From: Magicicada septendecula
Lineage: Eukaryota > Arthropoda > Insecta > Hemiptera > Cicadidae
Assembly (NCBI GenBank): GCA_034769895.1
Contig: CM068367.1
Location: 1,318,390,286-1,318,454,285, forward strand
Direction of reading: 5' to 3'
DNA: 64,000 nt
Position numbers and translations under genes: made by a program. Below the pieces are notes generated by a model, which saw nothing but the letters and a program-made list of their open reading frames with translations, had not been told where the DNA came from and searched no databases. Numbering within the stretch: position 1 is the first letter of the stretch; every line of letters starts with the position of its first letter. Shown here piece by piece: positions 10,774-24,785 of the stretch.

Positions 10774-11351
10774 TGTTTATAAAGAAATAGTGTGAATAAT
10801 GAATAATGAAATCCCAAGATTACAGAAGAAAGCGATAATTATTATTAAATGTTTATAAAGAAATAGTGTGAATAATAAATAATGAAACCCCAGGATTACA
10901 GAACAAAGCGATAATTATTATTAAATGTTTATAAAGAAATAGTGTGAATAATAAATAATGAAACCCCAAGATTACAGAAGAAAGCGAGAATTATTATTAA
11001 ATGTTTATAAAGAAATAGTGTGAATAATAAATAATGAAACCCCAGGATTACAGAAGAAAGCGATAATTATTATTAATATTTTTAAAGAAATAGTGTGAAT
11101 AATAAATAATGAAACCCCAAGATTACAGAAGAAAGCGATAATTATTATTAAATGTTTATAAAGAAATAGTGTGAATAATAAATAATGAAACCCCAGGATT
11201 ACAGAAGAAAGCGATAATTATTATTAAATGTTTATAAAGAAATAGTGTGAATAATAAATAATGAAACCCCAGGATTACAGAAGAAAGTGAGAATTATTAT
11301 TAAATGTTTATAAAGAAATAGTGTGAATAATGAATAATGAAACCCCAAGAT
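10774..11351 (+). repeat. 76-bp minisatellite, unit 2
   Basis: Same monomer and copy number as unit 1. One monomer has ACAAAGCG in place of AGAAAGCG, a change also seen in unit 4 (about 23252), and one is short by a base near 11073. Confidence 0.85.
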
Positions 11352-12416
11352 AAAAGTTTTTACCTCAAATCTACCTATGCAAAATAAAGAAAGAAAGAAA
11401 ATCATATGACCTAAAATACATACTAAATTGCCAAATGATGGAACAATTTCAGTAAACGATTGAATGTAACCAATATAATGTTAAAGAAGACAAGAAAGAA
11501 AGAGTATTTATGAACATAATTCATTGAAAAATAAACAGCCAAAATAATGAAATACGATAAGAAGAAGAATAGTTGGGCTAAGGAATGTATTTAGTTTGAA
11601 ATACAGTTATAATGATCATCACACAACAACTATTTAGAAAATATTGTGATCAGAGAAAAAACAAATGAAGAAGATACTTAGCATTACAATCTCAACAAAA
11701 ATGAAAACAAAAATGATTACAAATTATAACTGTCAAAGTCAATATCAACGAATGTTTAAGGAATTAAAATGGAATTACGAAATATGAAGAATAGTAATGA
11801 AGAAATATAAAGGCAACAAAGGAAAAAATCTTTACCCAAATATTTATTATTAAATAATTAAAGAGAATATTAGGAGATTATTATTATATTTTATAGCTGA
11901 CTGTAGATGAATTCCAGCAGTACTATATTAAAATGTGGTGTGGACAGCAGAGTATGAAGCCAAACAGTGCCTCTCTGAACTGTACCAACGCATGTGTTAG
12001 GGATTGTTAGGGAAATTAAATATTTAAGGAATATTAGAATAGTTGCAAGAATAACTTCAGTTTCCAAAAAAGTAGGACGAAGAAAACAGAAAGAAATGTG
12101 TTAACAGGAGAATAATTGAGAAATACAGTGATTATAGTAATTATAACTAGAAGAGATGTGAAACTAATGTATCATTGAATATTGTAGCCAACTACCAACA
12201 AATAATGTTTACAGAAATAAAAATGATCAAGAATGTTAATTAAAATGATGAAATGTTATTAAATAAAAAAAAAAATAAAAAAAAATATTAATACTAGTCT
12301 AATGAAGTTACCTTGAAAATCCCATCGTCAACCATTAACAATGAAATGAAGAAAAGGCATGTGAAAAAGACAAGTTTATTTGACCTAAACTTCATTCAGG
12401 TAAACTAAACTTTTTT

Positions 12417-12431
12417 AGGAGGGGGAGCATA
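12417..12431 (+). promoter_or_regulatory. Polypurine tract before LTR of unit 3
   Basis: Identical 15-base purine-rich tract directly before TGTAACG. Confidence 0.55.
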
Positions 12432-14675
12432 TGTAACGCAACAGAAATGCTAGCATTCATGTTACATAAAAACAAGGTTCACAGAATAATAAACAAGTCA
12501 ATATATAACCCCATAATAGAACAAAGATCCAATAATCACAATTATAATCATAGATAAAGGTAAATAAGGATGCAAGGTAGTGTTAACAAGAATAAACGAA
12601 CCTGTAAGTTAGATAATAGTTGATGATATATGTTTAGTGAAAAGCAAACAAAAAAATGAAACAATGATTTACTTTATAGTAATAACAAATAAGAATTTTG
12701 AGTTAAGAGGTATTATTTTGTGACAACAAATGTTATGATAAAGTTTATGTTATGTTATACCAAGTATGTGTTGAGTTAATGAAAGATAATGAAACAAGTT
12801 GTATTATTCAATGACTGTTGTAGAATGAAGTGTGAAGCAGCTAATTAATGTTAATAGATTTGAATTTTCTTATATGTGATCCATAGGTCAACATAAAATT
12901 GTTATTAGATATGGAAAAAATAATTGTTTATGTAAATGTTAATAGTTAAGATTTGATTATATGTATGAATTTATGTAAAAGGGGCTATAGATGTGTACCA
13001 GTTATAAACACAGGTAGATACGTTTACAATAAAAGGCCTAACAGCCAAAACTACTATATAAACACTCATAACATGAAGGTTAGGTACATCAATTAATAAT
13101 AATTAATAAATACGATTTGAAGAGCTAGAAAAAACATTAAATTAATAATAATATATAATAAAATTTATACAAATTATGATAATACCATAATGCTGATATC
13201 GATTAATGACATTTAATATCGAAAGTGTATTAAATATAAAAAAGGAAAAAAACCGGCTTATATAAAAAAACCAGCAGAATATGTGTAGAAAATAATAAAC
13301 CAACTATCGGTAAAGTTACATTCCGATAGGATAGCAAATTGATAAGAAAGAGACAAAAAATATATGAAATAAATACTATATTCAAGATATGCGGAAGGAA
13401 GAAGTCATGTGTTGCTAGGGACGACAGAAGAAGAGGAAGTTGTTGACTTAACAATAATTGCTTTGATGAACTGAATGTGATGAGATTAAAAAACCCAAGA
13501 ATAATCTATTTAATCGTAATATTCTAAATTATCAGATACGATTATAAAATACAAAATTCTAATGACAATATTTACATCTATCACCAATACAGTTTAACCA
13601 AATAACACTACAATATGAAATCTTAATAGAGAATAAATAACTGAATTCTACAAGAAAGAACTTGAACTGTCCCATATCCGAAGGGAATTGATGAGATATT
13701 AAATCAAATAGAAAGAATTAACAGTATCACAATTAATAATATTCACTACACCAGAAATTATAACCTTTCAAATACACGGAACAACACTAATTGCTTCAAC
13801 CGAAAGAAGAACTTATTTGGATCCTGGCGTTGCAGAAGAAACATCAATCGGGCTGTAAATCAATCCACTGAGCTGTATTTCAGAAGTGGACAGGACGAGA
13901 ATTCCTTTTTATTAAACAGAAGAAGGAAAATCGTACGGCATAATCGTCCAGAACAGCAAATTTATCAAGCAACCGCCTACACGATTGGCTTCGTTCTAGT
14001 CTGGTAAATTATTATAATATTAATCATACTAACTACACAACACTACAAATTTGTAAATCTTGCATTCTTATCTATGTATTTTTAATCTTCCCTACAGTTA
14101 ATAAGAACCTTCACACCCTGAATTAAATTAATTACAAATTAAAACACACTATATAACTAAATTTAAATAAGGTATCAGAATAACCAACAATCGATTCATA
14201 CAATCTATAGCCCAAGCATATTTTAATTAGAACATATATTATTCAATGTTAAGGAAGTAAACAAATAAAGAACCTTTATATATTGGCAAAATCTTGTTAT
14301 TTGGAGTATGGTTAATGAGCTAGGAACAAAAAAGTAACTGAATAAGTATAGAATAATTGGTTAACATAAACATTGAAATAACCTATAAGTTTCGTTGAGC
14401 CGATACTACAGCGCTTATAGCGGAATTATCTGACACCAAAGAGAGAGCGTAAAAATACAAAATTAGACAGAATTCTCTTCAGGGTATAATAGGGTTGGAC
14501 GGAATTATAAAATAACTCATTAATTATTTAAGTTGCAGGTACACAAACACTGATAGTTTTTATAAAGCTAAGTTAATAATTAATTACTTACATCAATACA
14601 TCCCACAACTCCAAATATCTCCGAGATTTACATAATTAAAATCATTCAAAACACATTGGCATACGTGTATGTACA
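12432..14675 (+). repeat. Putative LTR, unit 3
   Basis: 2,244 bp, short-form terminal hairpin, intact TATATAAA. Very close to unit 2. Confidence 0.55.
13687..14007 (+). pseudogene. 106-codon frame in LTR, start codon lost (unit 3)
   Basis: First codon ATT, otherwise open to TGG TAA. Donor, branch-point match and acceptor follow as in unit 1. Confidence 0.2.
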
Positions 14676-14893
14676 AATTGACAAACCCAACAGTGGGGTT
14701 TTAAGGAGAGGAAACAAGTTTATCTACAAATTGACGATCATAACGTGAGACCTAATTAGGTGACGTGAGAGTGGTTACTTACAAATTGACGACGGCAACG
14801 TTGGGGAGGAAATAACGAGAATCCCGCGAGCGTAAGAGACAACGTAAGAGCCGAGGGATCCATAACAAATTGGCGCTCAACCAGTGTAGGGCT
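14673..14893 (+). promoter_or_regulatory. Primer-site-like motif cluster, unit 3
   Basis: Four motifs; the last starts at 14865. The second reads AACGTGAGACC here. Confidence 0.45.
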
Positions 14894-14976
14894 TAGGTTA
14901 AGTAAAACCATAAGTATATTAATATTACTTAACCAGAGCAGGCAACTGTGGGAGACTAGAAATGCAATAGAGAAAG

Positions 14977-16697
14977 ATGATACAAAAGGAAACGAAACTG
15001 CAAGGACAAGAGAGACGATTAAGTTACGCGGAATGGACGACAGTACTATTTAAGAAATTCAGCAAAGAGATGGGATACATAGAAAAGAATACGATCACGA
15101 AAGAGCGCAAATGAGTCGCGCGAATGCATTGGGAACATCAGACGACAAAATGACATTGAGAGAGATTTATGATGAAATGTGGGAGTTAGATGCCAGGTGT
15201 AATAAAGAAAAGACTATTGGGACGACTAACGAAGAAGACGATAACAAGGTGGAGAGGATGACTGAAAAAGATTGGGAAAGATGGGACGATAATGAAGAAC
15301 AAATGCAAACCGAAATAATAGGAGTATACGCCCAGGTGACAGAACAATATACTCAGGAAGATTATGAACAATGGAAAAGAGAAATAAGACCACCTGAAAA
15401 ACCAATATAAACAGAAAACAAAGAATTAAGGGAATGGATAAGGGTGATGTTTGAACTATCCCGAGAAGATATGTGTAACTGGAGGAAAAAACATAATCAA
15501 AAATATGAACTTATAGGAATGACAAATAATAAAAAGATAGAACAATCCATTATACAAAAAGAAGTAAAAATAGTCAAAGTGAAGCAACAGAAGAAAATGT
15601 CAGAACAACCAAAGAAAGTGACCTATCAGGACGTAATGGACTTTCTGAGTCAACAGTTCAGAGAACTAAGGGAAAGCAATAAACAAACAATGGACAGTGG
15701 TTCCAAAGAAATAAATGAAAATTTTAGAAAACAGAATGAAAACTCAAAGAGACTGGAGGAAAAATTCGATAAAATGAATGAGGAAATTAAAGAAACCTCA
15801 AAACAAATTAACGAAAGGTTCGATAGAAATGATGAGAGTTTAAGACAAATGAAGGCAGAAATCGTACAAAGAAACGAAGAAAATTTAAGGCGAATGGATG
15901 AAAGAATTGAGAAAATGAACGAAGCAGGTTTAAAGCAGATTGAGGACAGGAAGGAGCAATTCAATAATGAGATAATGGAAACTTTCGAAGGGAAGTTTGA
16001 AAACGATAACACGCTTAGCCCAGAAGTGGATAAATACGAGTGGGAGACAAATAAAGAAAGGGAGCTGTGTTTAAAGAATATGTCTAAAACACTAGACAGC
16101 ACTTCCGAAGGTATTATAATAAATCTGACCATAGAAGAGAATATCCAGAGAATAAGGAAAATATGGAGAAAGAAAATAGTCAATACCAAAGAAGAAATGG
16201 AGATGAGGAAAGGTGGATTAATTAGTGCGTTTAACATCCCAGTTAATGAACGAAGGGAGTTATGTAAGGGTATGAAATATAAAAGAAACTTCATGAAAAT
16301 GACCAAAATGAACCACCATGGAATAATTACAAAAACATTAAATAAATTTAAATGTCATTTAAATAAATCAACAATCAAAAGGTATACGACCACATCAATT
16401 ATATCGTTAACACGGAAGATACCCGTAAAACATTTAGTAAATAGTCCAGATATCGAAGGGAAAGGAAGGGTATAATATACCAGTAATTATATTAGAATAG
16501 AGGAGATACGATACCTGATAATTCAAAGGGAGCTAAATATAACTGAATACCCTGAATTAAATGAAGACTTTGCAACAGCCGAGTTACAGTACTGGCTTTG
16601 TATCATGCACAAGAGATATGTAAAAAGTGTAGAAATTGTTATGAATACTGCAGTCATCCGGACAACGGGTGCAGTCGAATTAATAGACCATGGTTAG
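14977..16697 (+). pseudogene. Gag-like frame, unit 3
   Basis: Three breaks: the 4-bp deletion near 15090 that cuts off the N-terminal part, a Gln-to-stop change at 15408-15410 (CAA to TAA), and a Glu-to-stop change at 16473-16475 (GAA to TAA). Open pieces are 15111-15410 and 15444-16475. The acidic stretch before the coiled-coil end has Trp here (GAGTGGGAG) instead of Gly. Confidence 0.5.
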
Positions 16698-16947
16698 AAA
16701 AAGAAACAGTCAACCAGAAAAATGGGACTGATGTTATGAAAACTGACCAGGCAATCAATTGACAAGATACGGAAATATTATTTAATGAATAAATTCTAAA
16801 ATATGATAAGAAAAACTTATTACCAGTCTTGAAGAGAAAATACTTGGAATTTAAAAAGAATTTGAGTTGAATACTACCACTAAATTCTAAAATACAATAA
16901 GAACCACTTATTATCGATTTTGAAGAAAACAAGAGTTTATAAAGTAA

Positions 16948-17526
16948 TGTTTATAAAGAAATAGTGTGAATAATGAATAATGAAATCCCAAGATTACAGA
17001 AGAAAGCGATAATTATTATTAAATGTTTATAAAGAAATAGTGTGAATAATAAATAATGAAACCCCAGGATTACAGAAGAAAGCGATAATTATTATTAAAT
17101 GTTTATAAAGAAATAGTGTGAATAATAAATAATGAAACCCCAAGATTACAGAAGAAAGCGAGAATTATTATTAAATGTTTATAAAGAAATAGTGTGAATA
17201 ATAAATAATGAAACCCCAGGATTACAGAAGAAAGCGATAATTATTATTAAATATTTTTAAAGAAATAGTGTGAATAATAAATAATGAAACCCCAAGATTA
17301 CAGAAGAAAGCGATAATTATTATTAAATGTTTATAAAGAAATAGTGTGAATAATAAATAATGAAACCCCAGGATTACAGAAGAAAGCGATAATTATTATT
17401 AAATGTTTATAAAGAAATAGTGTGAATAATAAATAATGAAACCCCAGGATTACAGAAGAAAGTGAGAATTATTATTAAATGTTTATAAAGAAATAGTGTG
17501 AATAATGAATAATGAAACCCCAAGAT
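16948..17526 (+). repeat. 76-bp minisatellite, unit 3
   Basis: About 7.6 monomers, close to unit 1, including the variant monomer start AAATATTTTTAAAG near 17250. Confidence 0.85.
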
Positions 17527-18593
17527 AAAAGTTTTTACCTCAAATCTACCTATGCAAAATAAAGAAAGAAAGAAAATCATATGACCTAAAATACATACTA
17601 AATTGCCAAATGATGGAACAATTTCAGTAAACGATTGAATGTAACCAATATAATGTTAAAGAAGACAAGAAAGAAAGAGTATTTATGAACATAATTCATT
17701 GAAAAATAAACAGCCAAAATAATGAAATACGATAAGAAGAAGAATAGTTGGGCTAAGGAATGTATTTAGTTTGAAATACAGTTATAATGATCATCACACA
17801 ACAACTATTTAGAAAATATTGTGATCAGAGAAAAAACAAATGAAGAAGATACTTAGCATTACAATCTCAACAAAAATGAAAACAAAAATGATTACAAATT
17901 ATAACTGTCAAAGTCAATATCAACGAATGTTTAAGGAATTAAAATGGAATTACGAAATATGAAGAATAGTAATGAAGAAATATAAAGGCAACAAAGGAAA
18001 AAATCTTTACCCAAATATTTATTATTAAATAATTAAAAAGATTATTAGGAGATTATTATTATATTTTATAGCTGACTGTAGATGAATTCCAGCAGTACTA
18101 TATTAAAATGTGGTGTGGACAGCAGAGTATGAAGCCAAACAGTGCCTCTCTGAACTGTACCAACGCATGTGTTAGGGATTGTTAGGGAAATTAAATATTT
18201 AAGGAATATTAGAATAGTTGCAAGAATAACTTCAGTTTCCAAAAAAGTAGGACGAAGAAAACAGAAAGAAATGAGTTAACAGGAGAATAATTGAGAAATA
18301 CAGTGATTATAGTAATTATAACTAGAAGAGATCTGAAACTAATGTATCATTGAATATTGTAGCCAACTACCAACAAATAATGTTTACAGAAATAAAAATG
18401 ATCAAGAATGTTAATTAAAATGATGAAATGTTATTAAATAAAAAAAAAAAAATAAAAAAAAATATTAATACTAGTCTAATGAAGTTACCTTGAAAATCCC
18501 ATCGTCAACCATTAACAATGAAATGAAGAAAAGGCATGTGAAAAAGACAAGTTTATTTGACCTAAACTTCATTCAGGTAAACTAAACTTTTTT

Positions 18594-18608
18594 AGGAGGG
18601 GGAGCATA
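18594..18608 (+). promoter_or_regulatory. Polypurine tract before LTR of unit 4
   Basis: Same tract as elsewhere, directly before TGTAACG. Confidence 0.55.
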
Positions 18609-20852
18609 TGTAACGCAACAGAAACGCTAGCATTCATGTTACATAAAAACAAGGTTCACAGAATAATAAACAAGTCAATATATAACCCCATAATAGAACA
18701 AAGATCCAATAATCACAATTATAATCATAGATAAAGGTAAATAAGGATGCAAGGTAGTGTTAACAAGAATAAACGAACCTGTAAGTTAGATAATAGTTGA
18801 TGATATATGTTTAGTGAAAATCAAACAAAAAAATGAAACAATGATTTACTTTATAGTAATAACAAATAAGAATTTTGAGTTAAGAGGTATTATTTTGTGA
18901 CAACAAATGTTATGATAAAGTTTATGTTATGTTATACCAAGTATGTGTTGAGTTAATGAAAGATAATGAAACAAGTTGTATTATTCAATGACTGTTGTAG
19001 AATGAAGTGTGAAGCAGCTAATTAATGTTAATAGATTTGAATTTTCTTATATGTGATCCATAGGTCAACATAAAATTGTTATTAGATATGGAAAAAATAA
19101 TTGTTTATGTAAATGTTAATAGTTAAGATTTGATTATATGTATGAATTTATGTAAAAGGGGCTATAGATGTGTACCAGTTATAAACACAGGTAGATACGT
19201 TTACAATAAAAGGCCTAACAGCCAAAACTACTATATAAACACTCATAACATGAAGGTTAGGTACATCAATTAATAATAATTAATAAATACGATTTGAAGA
19301 GCTAGAAAAAACATTAAATTAATAATAATATATAATAAAATTTATACAAATTATGATAATACCATAATGCTGATATCGATTAATGACATTTAATATCGAA
19401 AGTGTATTAAATATAAAAAAGGAAAAAAACCGGCTTATATAAAAAAACCAGCAGAATATGTGTAGAAAATAATAAACCAACTATCGGTAAAGTTACATTC
19501 CGACAGGATAGCAAATTGATAAGAAAGAGACAAAAAATATATGAAATAAATACTATATTCAAGATATGCGGAAGGAAGAAGTCATGTGTTGCTAGGGACG
19601 ACAGAAGAAGAGGAAGTTGTTGACTTAACAATAATTCCTTTGATGAACTGAATGTGATGAGATTAAAAAACCCAAGAATAATCTATTTAATCGTAATATT
19701 CTAAATTATCAGATACGATTATAAAATACAAAATTCTAATGACAATATTTACATCTATCACCAATACAGTTTAACCAAATAACACTACAATATGAAATCT
19801 TAATAGAGAATAAATAACTGAATTCTACAAGAAAGAACTTGAACTGTCCCATATCCGAAGGGAATGGATGAGATATTAAATCAAATAGAAGGAATTAACA
19901 GTATCACAATTAATAATATTCACTACACCAGAAATTATAACCTTTCAAATACACGGAACAACACTAATTGCTTCAACCGAAAGAAGAACTTATTTGGATC
20001 CTGGCGTTGCAGAAGAAACATCAATCGGGCTGTAAATCAATCCAGTGAGCTGTATTTCCGAAGTGGACAGGACGAGAATTCCTTTTTATTAAACAGAAGA
20101 AGGAAAATCGTACGGCATAATCGTCCAGAACAGCAAATTTATCAAGCAACCGCCTACACGATTGGCTTCGTTCTAGTCTGGTAAATTATTATAATATTAA
20201 TCATACTAACTACACAACACTACAAATTTGTAAATCTTGCATTCTTATCTATGTATTTTTAATCTTCCCTACAGTTAATAAGAACCTTCACACCCTGAAT
20301 TAAATTAATTACAAATTAAAACACACTATATAACTAAATTTAAATAAGGTATCAGAATAACCAACAATCGATTCATACAATCTATAGCCCAAGCATATTT
20401 TAATTAGAACATATATTATTCAAAGTTAAGGAAGTAAACAAATAAAGAACCTTTATATATTGGCAAAATCTTGTTATTTGGAGTATGGTTAATGAGCTAG
20501 GAACAAAAAAGTAACTGAATAAGTATAGAATAATTGGTTAACATAAACATTGAAATAACCTATAAGTTTCGTTGAGCCGATACTACAGCGCTTATAGCGG
20601 AATTATCTGACACCAAAGAGAGAGCGTAAAAATACAAAATTAGACAGAATTCTCTTCAAGGTATAATAGGGTTGGACGGAATTATAAAATAACTCATTAA
20701 TTATTTAAGTTGCATGTACACAAACACTGATAGTTTTTAGAAAGCTAAGTTAATAATTAATTACTTACATCAATACATCCCACAACTCCAAATATCTCCG
20801 AGATTTACATAATTAAAATCATTCAAAACACATTGGCATACGTGTATGTACA
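18609..20852 (+). repeat. Putative LTR, unit 4
   Basis: 2,244 bp. The terminal hairpin has AACGCTAGCATT, which breaks the inner palindrome by one base. TATATAAA is intact. Confidence 0.55.
19864..20184 (+). CDS. 106-codon ORF in LTR, ATG present (unit 4)
   Basis: Begins ATG GAT GAG and ends TGG TAA. The product is basic and Asn-rich, with no signal peptide, membrane segment or motif that I recognise. The frame is preserved in all eight units (only the start codon varies), but the units are too similar for this to show selection. Confidence 0.25.
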   Translation: MDEILNQIEGINSITINNIHYTRNYNLSNTRNNTNCFNRKKNLFGSWRCRRNINRAVNQSSELYFRSGQDENSFLLNRRRKIVRHNRPEQQIYQATAYTIGFVLVW

Positions 20853-21070
20853 AATTGACAAACCCAACAGTGGGGTTTTAAGGAGAGGAAACAAGTTTAT
20901 CTACAAATTGACGATCATAACGTGGGACCTAATTAGGTGACGTGAGAGTGGTTACTTACAAATTGACGACGGCAACGTTGGGGAGGAAATAACGAGAATC
21001 CCGCGACCGTAAGAGACAACGTAAGAGCCGAGGGATCCATAACAAATTGGCGCTCAACCAGTGTAGGGCT
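20850..21070 (+). promoter_or_regulatory. Primer-site-like motif cluster, unit 4
   Basis: Four motifs, the last at 21042. The intervening segment reads CCCGCGACCG, as in units 5 to 8, against CCCGCGAGCG in units 1 to 3. Confidence 0.45.
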
Positions 21071-21153
21071 TAGGTTAAGTAAAACCATAAGTATATTAAT
21101 ATTACTTAACCAGAGCAGGCAACTGTGGGAGACTAGAAATGCAATAGAGAAAG

Positions 21154-22874
21154 ATGATACAAAAGGAAACGAAACTGCAAGGACAAGAGAGACGATTAAG
21201 TTACGCGGAATGGACGACAGTACTATTTAAGAAATTCAGCAAAGAGATGGGATACATAGAAAAGAATACGATCACGAAAGAGCGCAAATGAGTCGCGCGA
21301 ATGAATTGGGAACACCAGACGACAAAATGACATTGAGAGAGATTTATGATGAAATGTGGGAGTTAGATGCCAGGTGTAATAAAGAAAAGACTATTGGGAC
21401 GACTAACGAAGAAGAAGATAACAAGGTGGAGAGGATGACTGAAAAAGATTGGGAAAGATGGGACGATAATGAAGAACAAATGAAAACCGAAAGAATAGGA
21501 GTATACGCCCAGGTGACAGAACAATATACTCAGGAAGATTATGAACAATGGAAACGAGAAATAAGACCACCTGAAAAACCAATATAAACAGAAAACAAAG
21601 AATTAAGGGAATGGATAAGGGTGATGTTTGAACTATCCCGAGAAGATATGTGTAACTGGAGGAAAAAACATAATCAAAAATATGAACTTATAGGAATGAC
21701 AAATAATAAAAAGATAGAACAATCCAGTATACAAAAAGAAGTAAAAATAGTCAAAGTGAAGCAACAGAAGAAAATGTCAGAACAACCAAAGAAAGTGACC
21801 TATCAGGACGTAATGGACTTTCTGAGTAAACAGTTCAGAGAACTAAGGGAAAGCAATAAACAAACAATGGACAGTGGTTTCAAAGAAATGAATGAAAATT
21901 TTAGAAAACAGAATGAAAACTCAAAGAGACTGGAGGAAAAATTCGATAAAATGAATGAGGAAATTAAAGAAACCTCAAAACAAATTAACGAAAGGTTCGA
22001 TAGAAATGATGAGAGTTTAAGACAAATGAAGGCAGAAATCGTACAAAGAAACGAAGAAAATTTAAGGCGAATGGATGAAAGAATTGAGAAAATAAACGAA
22101 GCAGGTTTAAAGCAGATTGAGGACAAGAAGGAGCAATTCAATAATGAGATAATGGAAACTTTCGAAGGGAAGTTTGAAAACGATAACACGCTTAGCCCAG
22201 AAGTGGATAAATACGAGTGGGAGACAAATAAAGAAAGGGAGCTGTGTTTAAAGAATATGTCTAAAACACTAGACAGCACTTCCGAAGGTATTATAATAAA
22301 TCTGACCATAGAAGAGAATATCCAGAGAATAAGGAAAATATGGAGAAAGAAAATAGTCAATACCAAAGAAGAAATGGAGATGAGGAAAGGTGGATTAATT
22401 AGTGCGTTTAACATCCCAGTTAATGAACGAAGGGAGTTATGTAAGGGTATGAAATATAAAAGAAACTTCATGAAAATGACCAAAATGAACCACCATGGAA
22501 TAATTACAAAAACATTAAATAAATTTAAATGTCATTTAAATAAATCAACAATCAAAAGGTATACGACCACATCAATTATATCGTTAACACGGAAGATACC
22601 CGTAAAACATTTAGTAAATAGTCCAGATATCGAAGGGAAAGGAAGGGTAGAATATACCAGTAATTATATTAGAATAGAGGAGATACGATACCTGATAATT
22701 CAAAGGGAGCTAAATATAACTGAATACCCTGAATTAAATGAAGACTTTGCAACAGCCGAGTTACAGTACTGGCTTTGTATCATGCACAAGAGATATGTAA
22801 AAAGTGTAGAAATTGTTATGAATACTGCAGTCATCCGGACAACGGGTGCAGTCGAATTAATAGACCATGGTTAG
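21154..22874 (+). pseudogene. Gag-like frame, unit 4
   Basis: Cut by the 4-bp deletion near 21268 and by a Gln-to-stop at 21585-21587. After that stop the same frame is open for 417 codons (21621-22874), covering the coiled coil and the C-terminal part. Carries the Trp variant shared with unit 3. Confidence 0.5.
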
Positions 22875-23124
22875 AAAAAGAAACAGTCAACCAGAAAAAT
22901 GGGACTGATGTTATGAAAACTGACCAGGCAATCAATTGACAAGATACGGAAATATTATTTAATGAATAAATTCTAAAATATGATAAGAAAAACTTATTAC
23001 CAGTCTTGAAGAGAAAATACTTGGAATTTAAAAAGAATTTGAGTTGAATACTACCACTAAATTCTAAAATACAATAAGAACCACTTATTATCGATTTTGA
23101 AGAAAACAAGAGTTTATAAAGTAA

Positions 23125-23703
23125 TGTTTATAAAGAAATAGTGTGAATAATGAATAATGAAATCCCAAGATTACAGAAGAAAGCGATAATTATTATTAAA
23201 TGTTTATAAAGAAATAGTGTGAATAATAAATAATGAAACCCCAGGATTACAGAACAAAGCGATAATTATTATTAAATGTTTATAAAGAAATAGTGTGAAT
23301 AATAAATAATGAAACCCCAAGATTACAGAAGAAAGCGATAATTATTATTAAATGTTTATAAAGAAATAGTGTGAATAATAAATAATGAAACCCCAGGATT
23401 ACAGAAGAAAGCGATAATTATTATTAAATGTTTATAAAGAAATAGTGTGAATAATAAATAATGAAACCCCAAGATTACAGAAGAAAGCGATAATTATTAT
23501 TAAATGTTTATAAAGAAATAGTGTGAATAATAAATAATGACACCCCAGGATTACAGGAGAAAGCGATAATTATTACTAAATGTTTATAAAGAAATAGTGT
23601 GAATAATAAATAATGAAACCCCAGGATTACAGAAGAAAGTGAGAATTATTATTAAATGTTTATAAAGAGATAGTGTGAATAATGAATAATGAAACCCCAA
23701 GAT
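23125..23703 (+). repeat. 76-bp minisatellite, unit 4
   Basis: About 7.6 monomers. One monomer near 23540-23560 has GACACCCCAGG and ACAGGAGAAAG, a variant also seen in units 5 and 6. Confidence 0.85.
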
Positions 23704-24770
23704 AAAAGTTTTTACCTCAAATCTACCTATGCAAAATAAAGAAAGAAAGAAAATCATATGACCTAAAATACATACTAAATTGCCAAATGATGGAACAATT
23801 TCAGTAAACGATTGAATGTAACCAATATAATGTTAAAGAAGACAAGAAAGGAAGAGTATTTATGAACATAATTCATTGAAAAATAAACAGCAAAAATAAT
23901 GAAATACGATAAGAAGAAGAATAGTTGGGCTAAGGAATGTATTTAGTTTGAAATACAGTTATAATGATCATCACACAACAACTATTTAGAAAATATTGTG
24001 ATCAGAGAAAAAACAAATGAAGAAGATACTTAGCATTACAATCTCAACAAAAATGAAAACAAAAATGATTACAAATGATAACTGTCAAAGTCAATATCAA
24101 CGAATGTTTAAGGAATTAAAATGGAATTACGAAATATGAAGAATAGTAATGAAGAAATATAAAGGCAACAAAGGAAAAAATCTTTACCCAAATATTTATT
24201 ATTAAATAATTAAAGAGATTATTAGGAGACTATTATTATATTTTATAGCTGACTGTAGATGAATTCCAGCAGTACTATATTAAAATGTGGTGTGGACAGC
24301 AGAGTATGAAGCCAAACAGTGCCTCTCTGAACTGTACCAACGCATGTGTTAGGGATTGTTAGGGAAATTAAATATTTAAGGAATATTAGAATAGTTGCAA
24401 GAATAACTTCAGTTTCCAAAAAAGTAGGACGAAGAAAACAGAAAGAAATGAGTTAACAGGAGAATCATTGAGAAATACAGTGATTGTAGTAATTATAACT
24501 AGAAGAGATGTGAAACTAATGTATCATTGAATATTGTAGCCAACTACCAACAAATAATGTTTACAGAAATAAAAATGATCAAGAATGTTAATTAAAATGA
24601 TGAAATGTTATTAAAAAAAAAAAAATAATAAAAAAAAAATATTAATACTAGTCTAATGAAGTTACCTTGAAAATCCCATCGTCAACCTTTAACAATGAAA
24701 TGAAGAAAAGGCATGTGAAAAAGACAAGTTTATTTGACCTAAACTTCATTCAGGTAAACTAAACTTTTCT

Positions 24771-24785
24771 AGGAGGGGGAGCATA
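24771..24785 (+). promoter_or_regulatory. Polypurine tract before LTR of unit 5
   Basis: Same tract, preceded by CTTTTCT where units 1 to 3 and 7 have a longer T-run. Confidence 0.55.

Larger units (their letters stand above)
6256..12431 (+). mobile_element. Array unit 2
   Basis: A 6,176-bp unit in the same order as unit 1: LTR, primer-site cluster, broken gag-like frame, minisatellite, tail (11352-12416, noncoding), purine tract. One of only two units (with 8) that keep the CAAT bases needed to join the N-terminal part of the gag-like frame. Confidence 0.7.
12432..18608 (+). mobile_element. Array unit 3
   Basis: A 6,177-bp unit, same order. It is the leftmost unit carrying the shared Gln-to-stop change at 15408 that runs on through unit 7. 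The tail 17527-18593 is noncoding with a poly-A-rich run near 18441-18462. Confidence 0.7.
18609..24785 (+). mobile_element. Array unit 4
   Basis: A 6,177-bp unit, same order. It is the first unit with an ATG-started 106-codon frame, and its gag-like frame lacks the second stop found in unit 3. The tail 23704-24770 is noncoding. Confidence 0.7.
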